64,000 nucleotides of DNA from Devosia sp. (GTDB taxonomy: Bacteria; Pseudomonadota; Alphaproteobacteria; Rhizobiales; Devosiaceae), in NCBI RefSeq assembly GCF_025809055.1, contig NZ_CP075529.1:1178001-1242000 (forward strand). Reading direction: 5' to 3'. The notes below the pieces were generated by a model, which worked only from the letters and a program-made list of their open reading frames with translations, did no database searches and had not been told where the DNA came from. Below, in pieces: positions 51,869 through 61,429 of this stretch; positions within the stretch are counted from its first letter, which is position 1, and every line of letters begins with the position of its first letter. A program made the position numbers and the translations under genes.

Positions 51869-53025
51869 TCGGCGGGGGCTACCACGGCACTGCGATAGGA
51901 GGGAAGGCCCGTGGCCATGCGTTCTTCCGGCTTGGTGCGGGTCAGCGCCAGCATCAGGCCCATGCCGAAGGCCACCGCCAGCATGGAGGTGCCGCCATAG
52001 GACACGAATGGCAGGGTCATGCCCTTGGCCGGGATGAGGTTGAGGTTCACCGCCAGGTTGATGCCCGACTGCATTGCGAACTGCACCGCGATGGTGGACG
52101 CCGCGAGACGGGCAAACAGGCTGGTCTGGCGCTGCGCCGCCAGCATGGCGCGGATACAGATGAAGCCGATCAGGGCAACCAGGGCCATGCAGAACAGGAT
52201 GCCGAACTCGCCGGCCGCCGCAGAGAAGACAAAGTCGGCATGGGCGTCCGGGATCAGGCGATTGGCCATGGATTCACCCGGGCCCCGTCCGAACCACCCG
52301 CCTTCCATGAGCGACTGCAGGGCGCGGTCGACCTGATAGGTATTGCCATCCTCGGGATTGACGAAGGAATCGATACGGCGCGCGAAGTGTGGGAAGAAGG
52401 TATAGGCGCCGAACAGCAACGCTCCGGCGGCGCCACCCATGCCGATGATGATCCACCAGGAAATGCCTGAAAAGAACAACAGGACCGCCCAGGTCGCCAT
52501 GACCAGCGCCGTCTGGCCCAGGTCCGGCTGCAGCAGCAGCGCGCCGACAATCGAGAACATCAAAAGCGTGGCGATGATCCGGCCCGGCACATTGCGGTGG
52601 ATCATGAATTCCGAGAACAGCCAGGCGCCGATCACAGCGAAGGCCGGCTTGACGAATTCGGTCGGCTGCACCGACCAGCCGACAATCGAAATCCAGCGCC
52701 GCGCACCCTTGACCTCGGTGCCGAAGCGCAGGGTCGCCCAAAGCAGGACCAGCATCACGATCAGCGTACCCAGCGCCGCAAAACGGGCCTGCCGGTGGGT
52801 CAGCAGCGAGGTCACCAGCATGACGGGTATGGCCAACAGGCAGAACATGGCATGGCGAATGACGAAGTACCATTCATTGAGCCCGATGCGCTCCGCCACG
52901 GGTGGACTGGCGCCGAAACTGAGCACCATGCCACAGGCCAGGAGCAGGATCAGGGCGCTGAGCAGTTCGCGGTCGATCGACCACCACCACTCGGCCACAG
53001 GCGTCTTCTTATCGCGGGAGAACAT
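51865..53025 (-). CDS. ftsW: Peptidoglycan polymerase FtsW (SEDS family)
   Basis: 386 residues and about ten membrane spans. TLRFGTEVKGARRWI, GRGPGESMANRLIPDAHADFVFSAAAGEFG and the C-terminal PAKGMTLPFVSYGGTSML are SEDS-family signatures. It is the septal glycosyltransferase partner of FtsI. I take the ATG at 53025; a TTG at 53061 is in frame but less likely. There is no clear ribosome-binding site, in contrast to its neighbours. Upstream, where murD usually lies, is a DUF4394 gene. Confidence 0.94.
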   Translation of the reverse strand: MFSRDKKTPVAEWWWSIDRELLSALILLLACGMVLSFGASPPVAERIGLNEWYFVIRHAMFCLLAIPVMLVTSLLTHRQARFAALGTLIVMLVLLWATLRFGTEVKGARRWISIVGWSVQPTEFVKPAFAVIGAWLFSEFMIHRNVPGRIIATLLMFSIVGALLLQPDLGQTALVMATWAVLLFFSGISWWIIIGMGGAAGALLFGAYTFFPHFARRIDSFVNPEDGNTYQVDRALQSLMEGGWFGRGPGESMANRLIPDAHADFVFSAAAGEFGILFCMALVALIGFICIRAMLAAQRQTSLFARLAASTIAVQFAMQSGINLAVNLNLIPAKGMTLPFVSYGGTSMLAVAFGMGLMLALTRTKPEERMATGLPSYRSAVVAPAE

Positions 53026-53126
53026 AGGGGCTGGACCGGTACTCGATACAAATCGAGCCAAATTGTAGCGCCCCGATGGTTACCGATTTGCCAAGGCTTT
53101 TGCGTTTTGCGACTCGGAAGCGGACA

Positions 53127-53154
53127 GAAAAATGCCCGGGCACGAGGCCCGGGC
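53127..53154 (-). terminator. Intrinsic terminator of the DUF4394 gene
   Basis: Two GCCCGGGC octamers pair around a five-base loop and, read leftward, are followed by ATTTTTC. This would stop transcription between the DUF4394 gene and ftsW, so ftsW-murG-murC-ddl-ftsQ-ftsA probably needs its own promoter or read-through. Confidence 0.8.
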
Positions 53155-53214
53155 AAGTTCACACGCAACATGGAGAGAGTGGCCTCCGGCGCGCCGGAGA
53201 CCGGTCCTGCGGTC

Positions 53215-54003
53215 TTACGGCAGGATGGCGATGTCGGTGATGGAGCCGTCGACGCCCTCGATCGCGCCCCAGGCCTCGGCGGCACCGGTTTCGAGATCGA
53301 CGGTGTGCAGCACATTGTCGACCACGAGGAAGGCAGTGTTGGTCAGGTCTTCGGTAGCCTGAATGTCGAAGGCATAGCTGGAGCCGCCGTCGACGCCGAG
53401 CTTGCCGATGGCCTTGAGCGTACCATCATTGGGCGAGACCTGCTGGATCAGCGCCACAATGGTCGAGTCGATGTCGTACATCGCGGTGGCTTCGGGCTTG
53501 CCGATGGAGTTGATATAGGCCGCGGCGACAATGGCGGGGGCTTCACCCTCGTGCATGTCACCGGCTTCATAGGCGAGAGAGCCGTCGACGGTCACCATGC
53601 CATCGTCGACATTGACGCGATGATTGGTGCCATCGAGGCCCATCAGGCGCAGGCGGTCGGCCATAGGGTTGAAGTCGACAATGGCGCCTTCATAGCTCGA
53701 GAGCTTTTCGGACAGGGTCGACTTGACGGTGGCGGCGCCGCTGGCAGTGTCGATGGTGACCACGTCGCCATTCAGGGTCACGCCATAGAGCATGTTGTCG
53801 GCGGGGCGAACGTCGATACCGGCAAGGCTGTCGACGCCGGTGACTTCAACCGTGCCGGAAACTGCGCGGGTTTCGGTGTCGAACATGACGAGCATGTTGC
53901 CGTCCACGAGGCCAACGGCGGAAGCGGCAAAGGCGGAGCCGGCCATGGTCGAAGCGGTGGCGACGGTCAGGGCAATGAGGGAAAGGCGGGCGGTAGCAAT
54001 CAC
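53215..54003 (-). CDS. DUF4394 domain secreted protein in the murD slot
   Basis: 262 residues with a signal peptide (LTVATASTMAGSAFAASA) and a beta-propeller-like body with repeated short units (GLVDGNMLVMFDTET, ADNMLYGVTLNGDVVTIDT, DRLRLMGLDGTNHRVNVDDG). The RLRLMG..G.NHRVNVDDG block is the DUF4394 signature. The start is GTG at 54003 with GGAG seven bases upstream. Function is unknown. It has a terminator of its own and no known link to cell-wall synthesis; it lies between mraY and ftsW. Confidence 0.82.
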   Translation of the reverse strand: MIATARLSLIALTVATASTMAGSAFAASAVGLVDGNMLVMFDTETRAVSGTVEVTGVDSLAGIDVRPADNMLYGVTLNGDVVTIDTASGAATVKSTLSEKLSSYEGAIVDFNPMADRLRLMGLDGTNHRVNVDDGMVTVDGSLAYEAGDMHEGEAPAIVAAAYINSIGKPEATAMYDIDSTIVALIQQVSPNDGTLKAIGKLGVDGGSSYAFDIQATEDLTNTAFLVVDNVLHTVDLETGAAEAWGAIEGVDGSITDIAILP

Positions 54004-54146
54004 GTTAAGTCTCCTCGTATTGAGTTGCGCGAGGCAAGCTCAGAAAATGGCGGGGACGATGGCTATCGTCGGGACCAGGTACGAAAAGATTGCCAAATAG
54101 TTTCGCCCCGGCAGGTGCCGGGGCGATCACGTGGGCGTTACCGGTT

Positions 54147-55232
54147 TTAGCGGAGTTTCAGGCTTGAGAGGCCAATAAGGGCCAGCACGAAGGAAATAAT
54201 CCAGAACCGGATCACCACCTGGCTTTCGGTCCAGCCCAGATGCTCGAAATGGTGGTGGATCGGCGCCATGCGGAACACGCGTTTGCCCGTGAGCCGGAAT
54301 GACGCGACCTGCACGATGACCGATACGGTTTCGAGGACGAACAGGCCGCCGATAATGCCCAGGACGATCTCGTGCTTGGTGGCCACGGCAATGGTGCCAA
54401 GAGCGCCGCCGAGGGCGAGCGAGCCGGTATCGCCCATGAAAATCTGCGCCGGCGGGGCATTGAACCACAGAAAGCCAAGGCCTGCGCCGATCAGCGCTCC
54501 ACAGACGACCGCAAGCTCAGCCGTGCCCGGCACGCCATTGAGCAACAGGTAATCGGCATAGGTCTGCGAGCCGACGAGATAGGCGATGAGCCCGAAACAG
54601 GCCGCAGCAACCATGACCGGCACGATGGCCAACCCATCCAGCCCGTCGGTGAGGTTCACCGAATTGCCCGCGGCCACGACCACGAAGCCGCCGAACAGGA
54701 TGTAGAAATAGCCCAGGTTGACCGCCAGATCCTTGACGAAGGGAAAGAGCAGCGAGGTGCCATAGGCGCCCTGCGCCAGTTGCGAGATGGCAAAGGCCGC
54801 AATGCCCCCGATCATGGCCTCGAGCAGCAGGCGCTGCTTGGAGCCGAAACCGGTATGGCTCATGCGCTTGACCTTGAGATAGTCGTCGTAAAAGCCGATG
54901 GCGCCGAAGCCGATGGTGACGAAGAGCACCACCCAGACATAGCCATTGGTCAGGTTCGACCACAGCAGCGTCGAGATGACGGCCCCCGACAGGATCATCA
55001 GCCCGCCCATGGTGGGCGTGCCTTTCTTGGTCAGAAGGTGCCCGGCCGGGCCGTCTTCACGAATGGGCTGGCCCCTGCCCTGCTTGACGCGCAGCAGCGC
55101 GATCATGCCCGGACCAAACAGGAAGACGAAGAACAGTGCCGTTACCACGGCCCCGGCGGTGCGGAACGTGATGTAGCGGAAGACGTTGAAGGCGGCGAGT
55201 GTATCGCCCATCTGGCCGAGGAAGTAGAGCAT
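54147..55232 (-). CDS. mraY: Phospho-MurNAc-pentapeptide translocase
   Basis: 361 residues and ten membrane spans. FYDDYLKV holds the catalytic aspartates and NSVNLTDGLDGLAI is the family signature. It makes lipid I on the inner face of the membrane. It begins 27 bases after the murF stop codon. Confidence 0.96.
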   Translation of the reverse strand: MLYFLGQMGDTLAAFNVFRYITFRTAGAVVTALFFVFLFGPGMIALLRVKQGRGQPIREDGPAGHLLTKKGTPTMGGLMILSGAVISTLLWSNLTNGYVWVVLFVTIGFGAIGFYDDYLKVKRMSHTGFGSKQRLLLEAMIGGIAAFAISQLAQGAYGTSLLFPFVKDLAVNLGYFYILFGGFVVVAAGNSVNLTDGLDGLAIVPVMVAAACFGLIAYLVGSQTYADYLLLNGVPGTAELAVVCGALIGAGLGFLWFNAPPAQIFMGDTGSLALGGALGTIAVATKHEIVLGIIGGLFVLETVSVIVQVASFRLTGKRVFRMAPIHHHFEHLGWTESQVVIRFWIISFVLALIGLSSLKLR

Positions 55233-55259
55233 TCGTTTCCGCTATTCTAATTGGGTTCG

Positions 55260-56654
55260 TCAGCCTTGCCCGAAGCGCGCGGCAATGGCCGTGACGATAC
55301 GCGCGAGCCCCACGCCATTCGACCCTTTGACCATAACAGCATCGCCATAGGCAAGATCGTCGACAATCAAGTTCTCAGCTTCTGCGGCCGTCTGTGAATG
55401 ACTGGCCACGATATCGGGCGGCAGGGCGGCGGCCAGTGCGGCCATATGCCGGCCAACCAGATGCACACGCTCGGCGCCGGAAGCGCCAACGGCGCCTGCC
55501 AGCCCCGCATGCATGGCGGCAGAGGCTTCGCCCAGCTCCAGCATGTCCCCAAGGACCACAACCTTGCGGCCCTCCGGACGAAGCGCCTGCACGACGTCAA
55601 GCGCCGCCGTCATCGAAGCGGCATTGGCATTGTAGCTCTCGTCAATGAGCAGCAGGGGCCGCTCGTTGGGCCCCAGAACCGTCCGCTGCCCGCGGCCGGC
55701 CTGCGCACCGAAGCTCGCAAGTGCACGCACCGCGACTTCTGGCTCGATTCCGGCAAGATGGGCGACGGCCAGGGCAGCGGTGGCATTAGCCAGCATGTGC
55801 CGCCCCGGCACCGACAGGGTCAAAGCCTGGGATTGACCATTGAACTGAATATTGGCCCTGCTGCCATCGGGGCCGGCTTCAGCTTCGCTGATGAACCAAT
55901 CGACACCGCGCGCAAAGCCATAGGTGATCACATTGGCCACGCCCGCCGCCTTGGCGGCATCGAGCAGGATGCCAATCTGCGGATGATCGCCGTTGAGAAC
56001 CGCCGTGCCGCCCGGCTCCAGACCATCAAAAATCTCGGCCTTGGCCAGCGCGATATTTTCGAGGCTGCCGAGTTTTTCGAGGTGCGCGGGGGCGATGGTG
56101 GTGATGACGGCCACGTGCGGGCGCACCAATTGGCTCAGCGGCCGGATTTCGTCTGGGGCGCTCATGCCCATCTCGAACACGCCGAACTGCGCGGTTTCGG
56201 GCATGCGGGCCAGCATCAGCGGCACGCCCCAGTGATTGTTAAAACTCTTGATCGAGGCATGGGTAGCCCCGGCAGCCTCGAACACCACGCGCAGCGCTTC
56301 CTTGGTGGTGGTCTTGCCCACGCTGCCGGTGACCCCGACAATGAAGGCCCGGCTGCGCTGGCGGGCCGCCCGCGCCAGAGCGCCAAGGCCGGTCAATGCG
56401 TCACCCACCACGATGCGGCCCGGCCCATCGTCGCGCCCATCGGACACAAGGGCGGCGGCCGCGCCATTGGCGAGGGCTGTATCGACAAAGTCATGCCCGT
56501 CGAAACGGTCGCCCTTGATGGCGACGAACAGGGCATCCGGACCCAGTTCGCGACTGTCGATGGAAATCGAGTTGATGGTCGTGGCCGTCACTTCGGAAGC
56601 CCGGCCGCCCGTGGCGTCGAGAACGGCGTCGATGGTGTAGAGCGGCAGGGTCAT
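55260..56654 (-). CDS. murF: UDP-MurNAc-tripeptide--D-alanyl-D-alanine ligase
   Basis: 464 residues. GSVGKTTTKEAL is the ATP loop and DESYNANAASM a MurF signature. It adds D-Ala-D-Ala to the tripeptide. It follows murE after nine bases. Confidence 0.95.
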   Translation of the reverse strand: MTLPLYTIDAVLDATGGRASEVTATTINSISIDSRELGPDALFVAIKGDRFDGHDFVDTALANGAAAALVSDGRDDGPGRIVVGDALTGLGALARAARQRSRAFIVGVTGSVGKTTTKEALRVVFEAAGATHASIKSFNNHWGVPLMLARMPETAQFGVFEMGMSAPDEIRPLSQLVRPHVAVITTIAPAHLEKLGSLENIALAKAEIFDGLEPGGTAVLNGDHPQIGILLDAAKAAGVANVITYGFARGVDWFISEAEAGPDGSRANIQFNGQSQALTLSVPGRHMLANATAALAVAHLAGIEPEVAVRALASFGAQAGRGQRTVLGPNERPLLLIDESYNANAASMTAALDVVQALRPEGRKVVVLGDMLELGEASAAMHAGLAGAVGASGAERVHLVGRHMAALAAALPPDIVASHSQTAAEAENLIVDDLAYGDAVMVKGSNGVGLARIVTAIAARFGQG

Positions 56655-56663
56655 ACGCCGCCC

Positions 56664-58106
56664 CTAACCCTTGATGGCCGCCGCGACTTCCTCATGGTCG
56701 GAAAAGTGGTGCTTGGTGGTGCCGATGATCTGGTAGGTCTCGTGGCCCTTGCCGGCGACGAGCAGAACATCGCCCGGCTGCAGCGACTTGACGGCCTCGA
56801 TGATGGCCTGCTTGCGATCAGCAACTTCCTGCGCCCCCTTGGCCCCCGCGAGCACTTCTGCGCGGATTGCGGCAGCATCTTCCGTGCGCGGATTGTCGTC
56901 GGTCACGATGACGACATCGGCAAGGTCACTGGCAATTTCGCCCATTTGAGGGCGCTTGCCCTTGTCGCGATCGCCGCCGCACCCGAAAACAACGCGCAGC
57001 TTGCCCTTGGCATAGGGCCGCAGCGTCGCCAGTGCCATGCGCAGGGCTTCGGGCTTGTGCGAGTAATCCACAAAAATAGCCGCGCCATTGTGCTCGGCCA
57101 CCAGTTCCAGACGGCCGCGCGCGCCTACGAGTTCGGGAAGCGCGGCAAAGGCATCGGCCTTGTCAACACCAGAGGACATAGCCAGGGCCGCGGCCACAAG
57201 GGCGTTGGACACCTGGAATTCGCCCGGAATCTTGAGGTGGAAATTGACCTTCTCGCCGATGTGACGCACCTCGACGCGCTGGCCATAGCCTTCCGGCTTG
57301 ATGGACAGAATTTCGATGTAGGCGCCTTCCCGGCCCACCGTCAGCAAGGTGGCGCTGGCCGAAAGGGCGGCGAACATGAACTGTTCATGCTCGGGATCGT
57401 CGACATTGACGATGGCGGCGCCGCCATCGACCAGAAGGTCGGTGAACAGACGCAGCTTGGCATTGCGGTACTCGTCCATGTCGGCGTGATAGTCGAGATG
57501 GTCGCGGCTGAGATTGGTGAAGGCGACGGCCTCGAAGTGAATGCCGTCGAGGCGCCGCTGATCCAGACCATGACTGGAAGCCTCCAGCGCCACGTGATCG
57601 ATGCCCTGCGCCTTGAGCGCCCGCATGGCCTGATGCAGCGTGCGTGAATCTGGCGTCGTCAGGGCCCCATCGATGGTGCGCTTGCCTGTCTGGATGCCGA
57701 GGGTGCCGATGCTGGCGCCCGGAACGCCGGCGTGATCCCAGATCTGCCGGACGAAGGACGCGACCGAAGTTTTGCCATTGGTGCCGGTCACCGCGACCTG
57801 GATTTCCGGCTGCGGCTCGAACACGCGGGATGCGGCGCGGGCATAGGCGGCCCGCACATCCTTGACGACGATTACCGGCACACCGGGATCGCCGGGCGGG
57901 GCAAGATCGGTGACCACGGCAAGGGCACCGCGCTCCACGGCGTCGGTGACGAACTGATTGCCGTGCACCTTGGCCCCCGGCAGGGCAAAGAAGATATCGC
58001 CCGGCTCGATCCGGCGGCTATCCGAATTCAGCCCGAATACCGCGCCAAGCCCCTTCTTGGGACGGGCGCCGGAGCCTTCGAGAAGCTGGGTTACGCTGAG
58101 TGACAC
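56664..58106 (-). CDS. murE: UDP-MurNAc-L-alanyl-D-glutamate--diaminopimelate ligase
   Basis: 480 residues. GTNGKTSVASF is the ATP loop, and DNPRTE is the motif that selects meso-diaminopimelate over lysine. The start is GTG at 58106, three bases after the ftsI stop, with AAGGA upstream. Confidence 0.95.
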   Translation of the reverse strand: MSLSVTQLLEGSGARPKKGLGAVFGLNSDSRRIEPGDIFFALPGAKVHGNQFVTDAVERGALAVVTDLAPPGDPGVPVIVVKDVRAAYARAASRVFEPQPEIQVAVTGTNGKTSVASFVRQIWDHAGVPGASIGTLGIQTGKRTIDGALTTPDSRTLHQAMRALKAQGIDHVALEASSHGLDQRRLDGIHFEAVAFTNLSRDHLDYHADMDEYRNAKLRLFTDLLVDGGAAIVNVDDPEHEQFMFAALSASATLLTVGREGAYIEILSIKPEGYGQRVEVRHIGEKVNFHLKIPGEFQVSNALVAAALAMSSGVDKADAFAALPELVGARGRLELVAEHNGAAIFVDYSHKPEALRMALATLRPYAKGKLRVVFGCGGDRDKGKRPQMGEIASDLADVVIVTDDNPRTEDAAAIRAEVLAGAKGAQEVADRKQAIIEAVKSLQPGDVLLVAGKGHETYQIIGTTKHHFSDHEEVAAAIKG

Positions 58107-58109
58107 CGG

Positions 58110-59846
58110 TCAGAATCCTTCTGGATAGAGTTGCCGCACTTCGGCAGGCACGATCTGCTGGTCGAGCATTTCACTGAAATCGGGGGCAATGCCGAGCATG
58201 GGCGCGACGCGCTGAACGATGCGCCCGGTAATCGTGCCGGCATTCCAGCCGGCCGTGGTGCCCGATTGCGGATTTTCGGCCTTGGGCTCATCGACCATGA
58301 TGACCATGGCATAGCGCGGATTGTCGAGCGGAAAGGCCGAAGCGAAGAAGTTGGTGACCTTGCTGGACGAATAGCGGCCATCCACCACCTTTTCGGCGGT
58401 GCCGGTCTTGCCACCCACGCGATAGCCCAGGGCGGCCTTGTTCATCTGCGAGCCGGAGCCGCCGGTCGAAATGGCATTGAGGCGCATCAGGTAGCGCAGA
58501 TATTCGCTGGTCCTGGGCTGCAAGACGCGCTCATAAAGCGGCTCCGCTTCGGCGGCGCTGCGCTTGTAGAGGGTCGGCGCGATGTAATTGCCGCCATTGG
58601 CGAAGGCGGCGTAGGCCGTGACCATGTGCAGCGGCGAAACGGACAAGCCGTGCCCGAAAGACGCCGTGGCCGCACCGACCTCGGAAAAGTCCTTGGGCAC
58701 GCTGGGAACGCGCATTTCCGGCAGCTCGAACTGCACACGCTCGTCAAACTTCATGCGGCTGAGAAAGGCCCGGTAACTGTCCTTGCCCATGGCCTGCATG
58801 ACCCGGATCGTGCCGATATTGGACGAGTACTTATAGACTTCCGGCAGCGCCAGGATGCGGTGCTTGCCGTGGAAATCGTCGATCGTATAGCGCCCGAAGC
58901 GGATGCCGTAGCGCGCGTCGAACTGATCTGTGATGCGAACCGCGCCTGCATCCAGCGCCCCGGCCATGGTCACCGTCTTGAAGATGGAGCCCGGCTCGAA
59001 AATGCCCGAGGTGATGCGGTTGAACGTGTCCTTGACCAGGGCGGTCGCGGGTTCGTTCGGATTGAAATCCGGCAGCGAGGCCAGGGCAATGACTTCGCCG
59101 GTGTGAATATCGAGCATCACGCCCGCCGCGGCGATCGCCTGATACCGGGTCATGGCATCGACAAGCTGTTCGTGCATGACATGCTGCACGCGCATGTCGA
59201 CACTCAGCTCGACCGGGGTCAGCGCATTGCCGCGCGCCAGGCCCAGTTCCTGCAGCAGCGCGACGGACTCGCTGTCCATATGGCGCTCGATGCCGGAAAT
59301 GCCCTGATTGTCGACATTGGTGGAGCCGAGAATGTGCGCGGCCTCGTTCATGCCGGGATAGAAGCGCTTGGACTCGGTGATGAAGTCGATGCCGGGAATG
59401 CCCAGACGCATCACCGCATCCTGGATTGCCGGGGTCAGTTCGCGCTGCACCCAGACAAAGCCCCGGTCCCCGGTCAGCCGGTTGCGCAGCCAGGCCTCGT
59501 CGAGATTGGGCAGCACGGTCCGCAACTTGCTGACGGCCTCCTCGACATCGACAATGCGGCGCGGCTCGGCAAACAGGGATGGCACGCGGATATCGACGGC
59601 CATTTCAAGGCCATTGCGATCGAGAATGGGCGGCCGGGTGGCGGTGATGACATCGCGCGCCTGCCCCTCGATGGTCTGGTCGGATTCCACCATGCCCAAT
59701 TGCACAAGGCGTCCGCCCACGAGGCCAAAACCGATGACCAGGGCCAGCATCATCCAGCGGATGCGCGCCTGGGTCAGGTTTCCGCGCTGCTTGCGGGCGC
59801 CGTCCAGGGCAATGGTCGGGGTGAAGTCGTCTCCGATAACGGCCAT
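58110..59846 (-). CDS. ftsI: Septal transpeptidase FtsI (PBP3)
   Basis: 578 residues with one N-terminal membrane span (about 30-50), a pedestal domain and a transpeptidase domain: SIFK nucleophile motif in EPGSIFKTVT, SSN in KYSSNIGTI, KTG in GGKTGTAEK. It crosslinks septal peptidoglycan. The ATG at 59846 shares one base with the ftsL stop (TAATG). The frame is open further upstream, but that part is the ftsL/rsmH region. Confidence 0.95.
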   Translation of the reverse strand: MAVIGDDFTPTIALDGARKQRGNLTQARIRWMMLALVIGFGLVGGRLVQLGMVESDQTIEGQARDVITATRPPILDRNGLEMAVDIRVPSLFAEPRRIVDVEEAVSKLRTVLPNLDEAWLRNRLTGDRGFVWVQRELTPAIQDAVMRLGIPGIDFITESKRFYPGMNEAAHILGSTNVDNQGISGIERHMDSESVALLQELGLARGNALTPVELSVDMRVQHVMHEQLVDAMTRYQAIAAAGVMLDIHTGEVIALASLPDFNPNEPATALVKDTFNRITSGIFEPGSIFKTVTMAGALDAGAVRITDQFDARYGIRFGRYTIDDFHGKHRILALPEVYKYSSNIGTIRVMQAMGKDSYRAFLSRMKFDERVQFELPEMRVPSVPKDFSEVGAATASFGHGLSVSPLHMVTAYAAFANGGNYIAPTLYKRSAAEAEPLYERVLQPRTSEYLRYLMRLNAISTGGSGSQMNKAALGYRVGGKTGTAEKVVDGRYSSSKVTNFFASAFPLDNPRYAMVIMVDEPKAENPQSGTTAGWNAGTITGRIVQRVAPMLGIAPDFSEMLDQQIVPAEVRQLYPEGF

Positions 59847-60229
59847 TATTCGATGCCCTCGAGTTCCAGAATGGCATCGATGGGATCGATGCCGTCGGCA
59901 ATCGCCTCGAACAGGGCGTCCATGGCGGCCGTATCGGGCCGCGCCGGCCGCATGGGCAGATCGGCGAAGGCCCCAAACTGGGCTTGCGCCACTGGCGCCA
60001 CGGCCAGTTCGGCCTGGTGCCGCTTGATGATCGGAGCGACATGACCGGGCTGATTGAGCACCGCCCAATCCGCCTTCAGCAGCGACAACTGCCCTTCCTG
60101 GTCCGAAATCTTGGCCGACAGCGCCGTACGTTCGGAGGCGGTGCCTTCGATCGAGAATTTGAGCGTATAGACGCCTGCGAGCATCGCCACCGACGTACAG
60201 ATCAGGAAAATATTGATGCTGCGGATCAT
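59846..60229 (-). CDS. ftsL: Cell division protein FtsL
   Basis: 127 residues: short cytoplasmic head, membrane span (about 6-22) and a periplasmic coiled coil (ERTALSAKISDQEGQLSLLK), the FtsL plan, then an acidic tail. It forms the FtsQLB complex. It is placed between rsmH and ftsI with overlaps at both ends. Confidence 0.88.
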   Translation of the reverse strand: MIRSINIFLICTSVAMLAGVYTLKFSIEGTASERTALSAKISDQEGQLSLLKADWAVLNQPGHVAPIIKRHQAELAVAPVAQAQFGAFADLPMRPARPDTAAMDALFEAIADGIDPIDAILELEGIE

Positions 60230-61236
60230 GCGGCACCCCTAACAACCGGCACGCCAAGTCCCTCGGGTCGGACCGGGCGCGCATCCAATGCGGTTCGCAC
60301 GGCACTGCGCAGCACTGCCGAACGGGCGCGCGGATTGCGTCCCAACTCCGCCGAACCGGCCTTCACCGCCTTGGCCACGGGGTGCCACCGGCGTGGTTCG
60401 GCGGCCGCCTGCGGCAGATGTCGCGACGCCTGGACGGCACCCTTGTCGGGATCGAAGAAGCGCTTGACGATGCGGTCCTCAAGCGAATGGAAGCTGACGA
60501 CGGCCAGCCGGCCGCCCTCGCCCAGCAGTCGTTCGGCAGCAAAAAGTCCCTCGACCAACTGGTCGAACTCGCCGTTGACGGCAATCCGCAGGGCCTGGAA
60601 GGAGCGGGTCGCGGGATGGGCATCACCCGGCTTGCGGCCGATGGCCTTTTCGATAATGCGGGCCAGTTGCAAGGTGGTTGCAATTGGGCCGTCGGCACGC
60701 GCCGCCACAATGAACTGGGCGATGCGGCGCGATTTGCGCTCCTCGCCAAAGGCATAGAGCAGGTTGGCGAGATCGTCTTGTGGCAAGGTATTGACCAGGT
60801 CCGCAGCACTTTCACCGGCGCGGCTCATGCGCATGTCGAGCGGACCATCTCGCATGAACGAGAAACCGCGATCGGCCTCGTCGAGCTGCATCGAGGACAC
60901 CCCGATATCCAGCACGACGGCATGGATGGGGCCGAAATCGGCGGCCAGCGTATCGAGTTCGGAAAAAGTGCCGGCAACGAAATTGAACCGGTCGGGGAAA
61001 TCGGCTTTGAGCGCTGTGACATGGGGCGCCACCGACGGGTCGCGGTCAATGCCTATGACATGCGCGCCAGCCTCAAGCAGTGCCCGCGAATAGCCGCCTG
61101 CCCCGAATGTTCCATCAACGATGCGGCTTTCGGCCACCGGCATGAGGCCGGACAGCACTTCGTCCAGCAGCACCGGCACATGTGGCCCGTCCGCCGCCGC
61201 TGTTTCTGGCAGGGATGGTTTGCCCATATCCGCCAC
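60226..61236 (-). CDS. rsmH: 16S rRNA (cytosine1402-N4)-methyltransferase
   Basis: 336 residues. VDGTFGAGGYSRALLEAG is the SAM loop, and DIGVSSMQLDEADRGFSF and VSFHSLEDRIVKRFF are signatures. It methylates C1402 of 16S rRNA. The start is GTG at 61236 with GGGAG upstream (an ATG at 61227 is possible). It is the first gene of the dcw cluster here, since mraZ is missing. Confidence 0.94.
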   Translation of the reverse strand: MADMGKPSLPETAAADGPHVPVLLDEVLSGLMPVAESRIVDGTFGAGGYSRALLEAGAHVIGIDRDPSVAPHVTALKADFPDRFNFVAGTFSELDTLAADFGPIHAVVLDIGVSSMQLDEADRGFSFMRDGPLDMRMSRAGESAADLVNTLPQDDLANLLYAFGEERKSRRIAQFIVAARADGPIATTLQLARIIEKAIGRKPGDAHPATRSFQALRIAVNGEFDQLVEGLFAAERLLGEGGRLAVVSFHSLEDRIVKRFFDPDKGAVQASRHLPQAAAEPRRWHPVAKAVKAGSAELGRNPRARSAVLRSAVRTALDARPVRPEGLGVPVVRGAA

Positions 61237-61429
61237 AACTCCACTCCCGGCGCTGGACGCCGGTTACATAAACCCGAACCGGATATTGCATAACGACCTT
61301 TAAGATATTGTTTCCCATGACGCCGCCGGCACCGGTCCGGGGGCCTCCGCGAAAATGCCGGTGAATTAATCTATGCATATTGCTCTGGGGAGCAGATCGG
61401 GCCATGAAGTTGTCTGACCTGGGGGAAAT

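Noticed and set aside
54105..54130. Terminator after mraY
   Set aside because: The CGCCCCGGC/GCCGGGGCG hairpin has no T-run in the leftward direction; could still be rho-linked but not supported.
55398..57647. 749-codon open frame antisense to murF and murE
   Set aside because: It spans two real genes and their junction and encodes no recognisable protein; same explanation for long antisense frames at 8469-9794, 49388-50914 and 52597-54150.
59847..60305. 153-codon N-terminal extension of FtsI
   Set aside because: It is ftsL and the end of rsmH in another frame; TAATG coupling at 59846 marks the real start.
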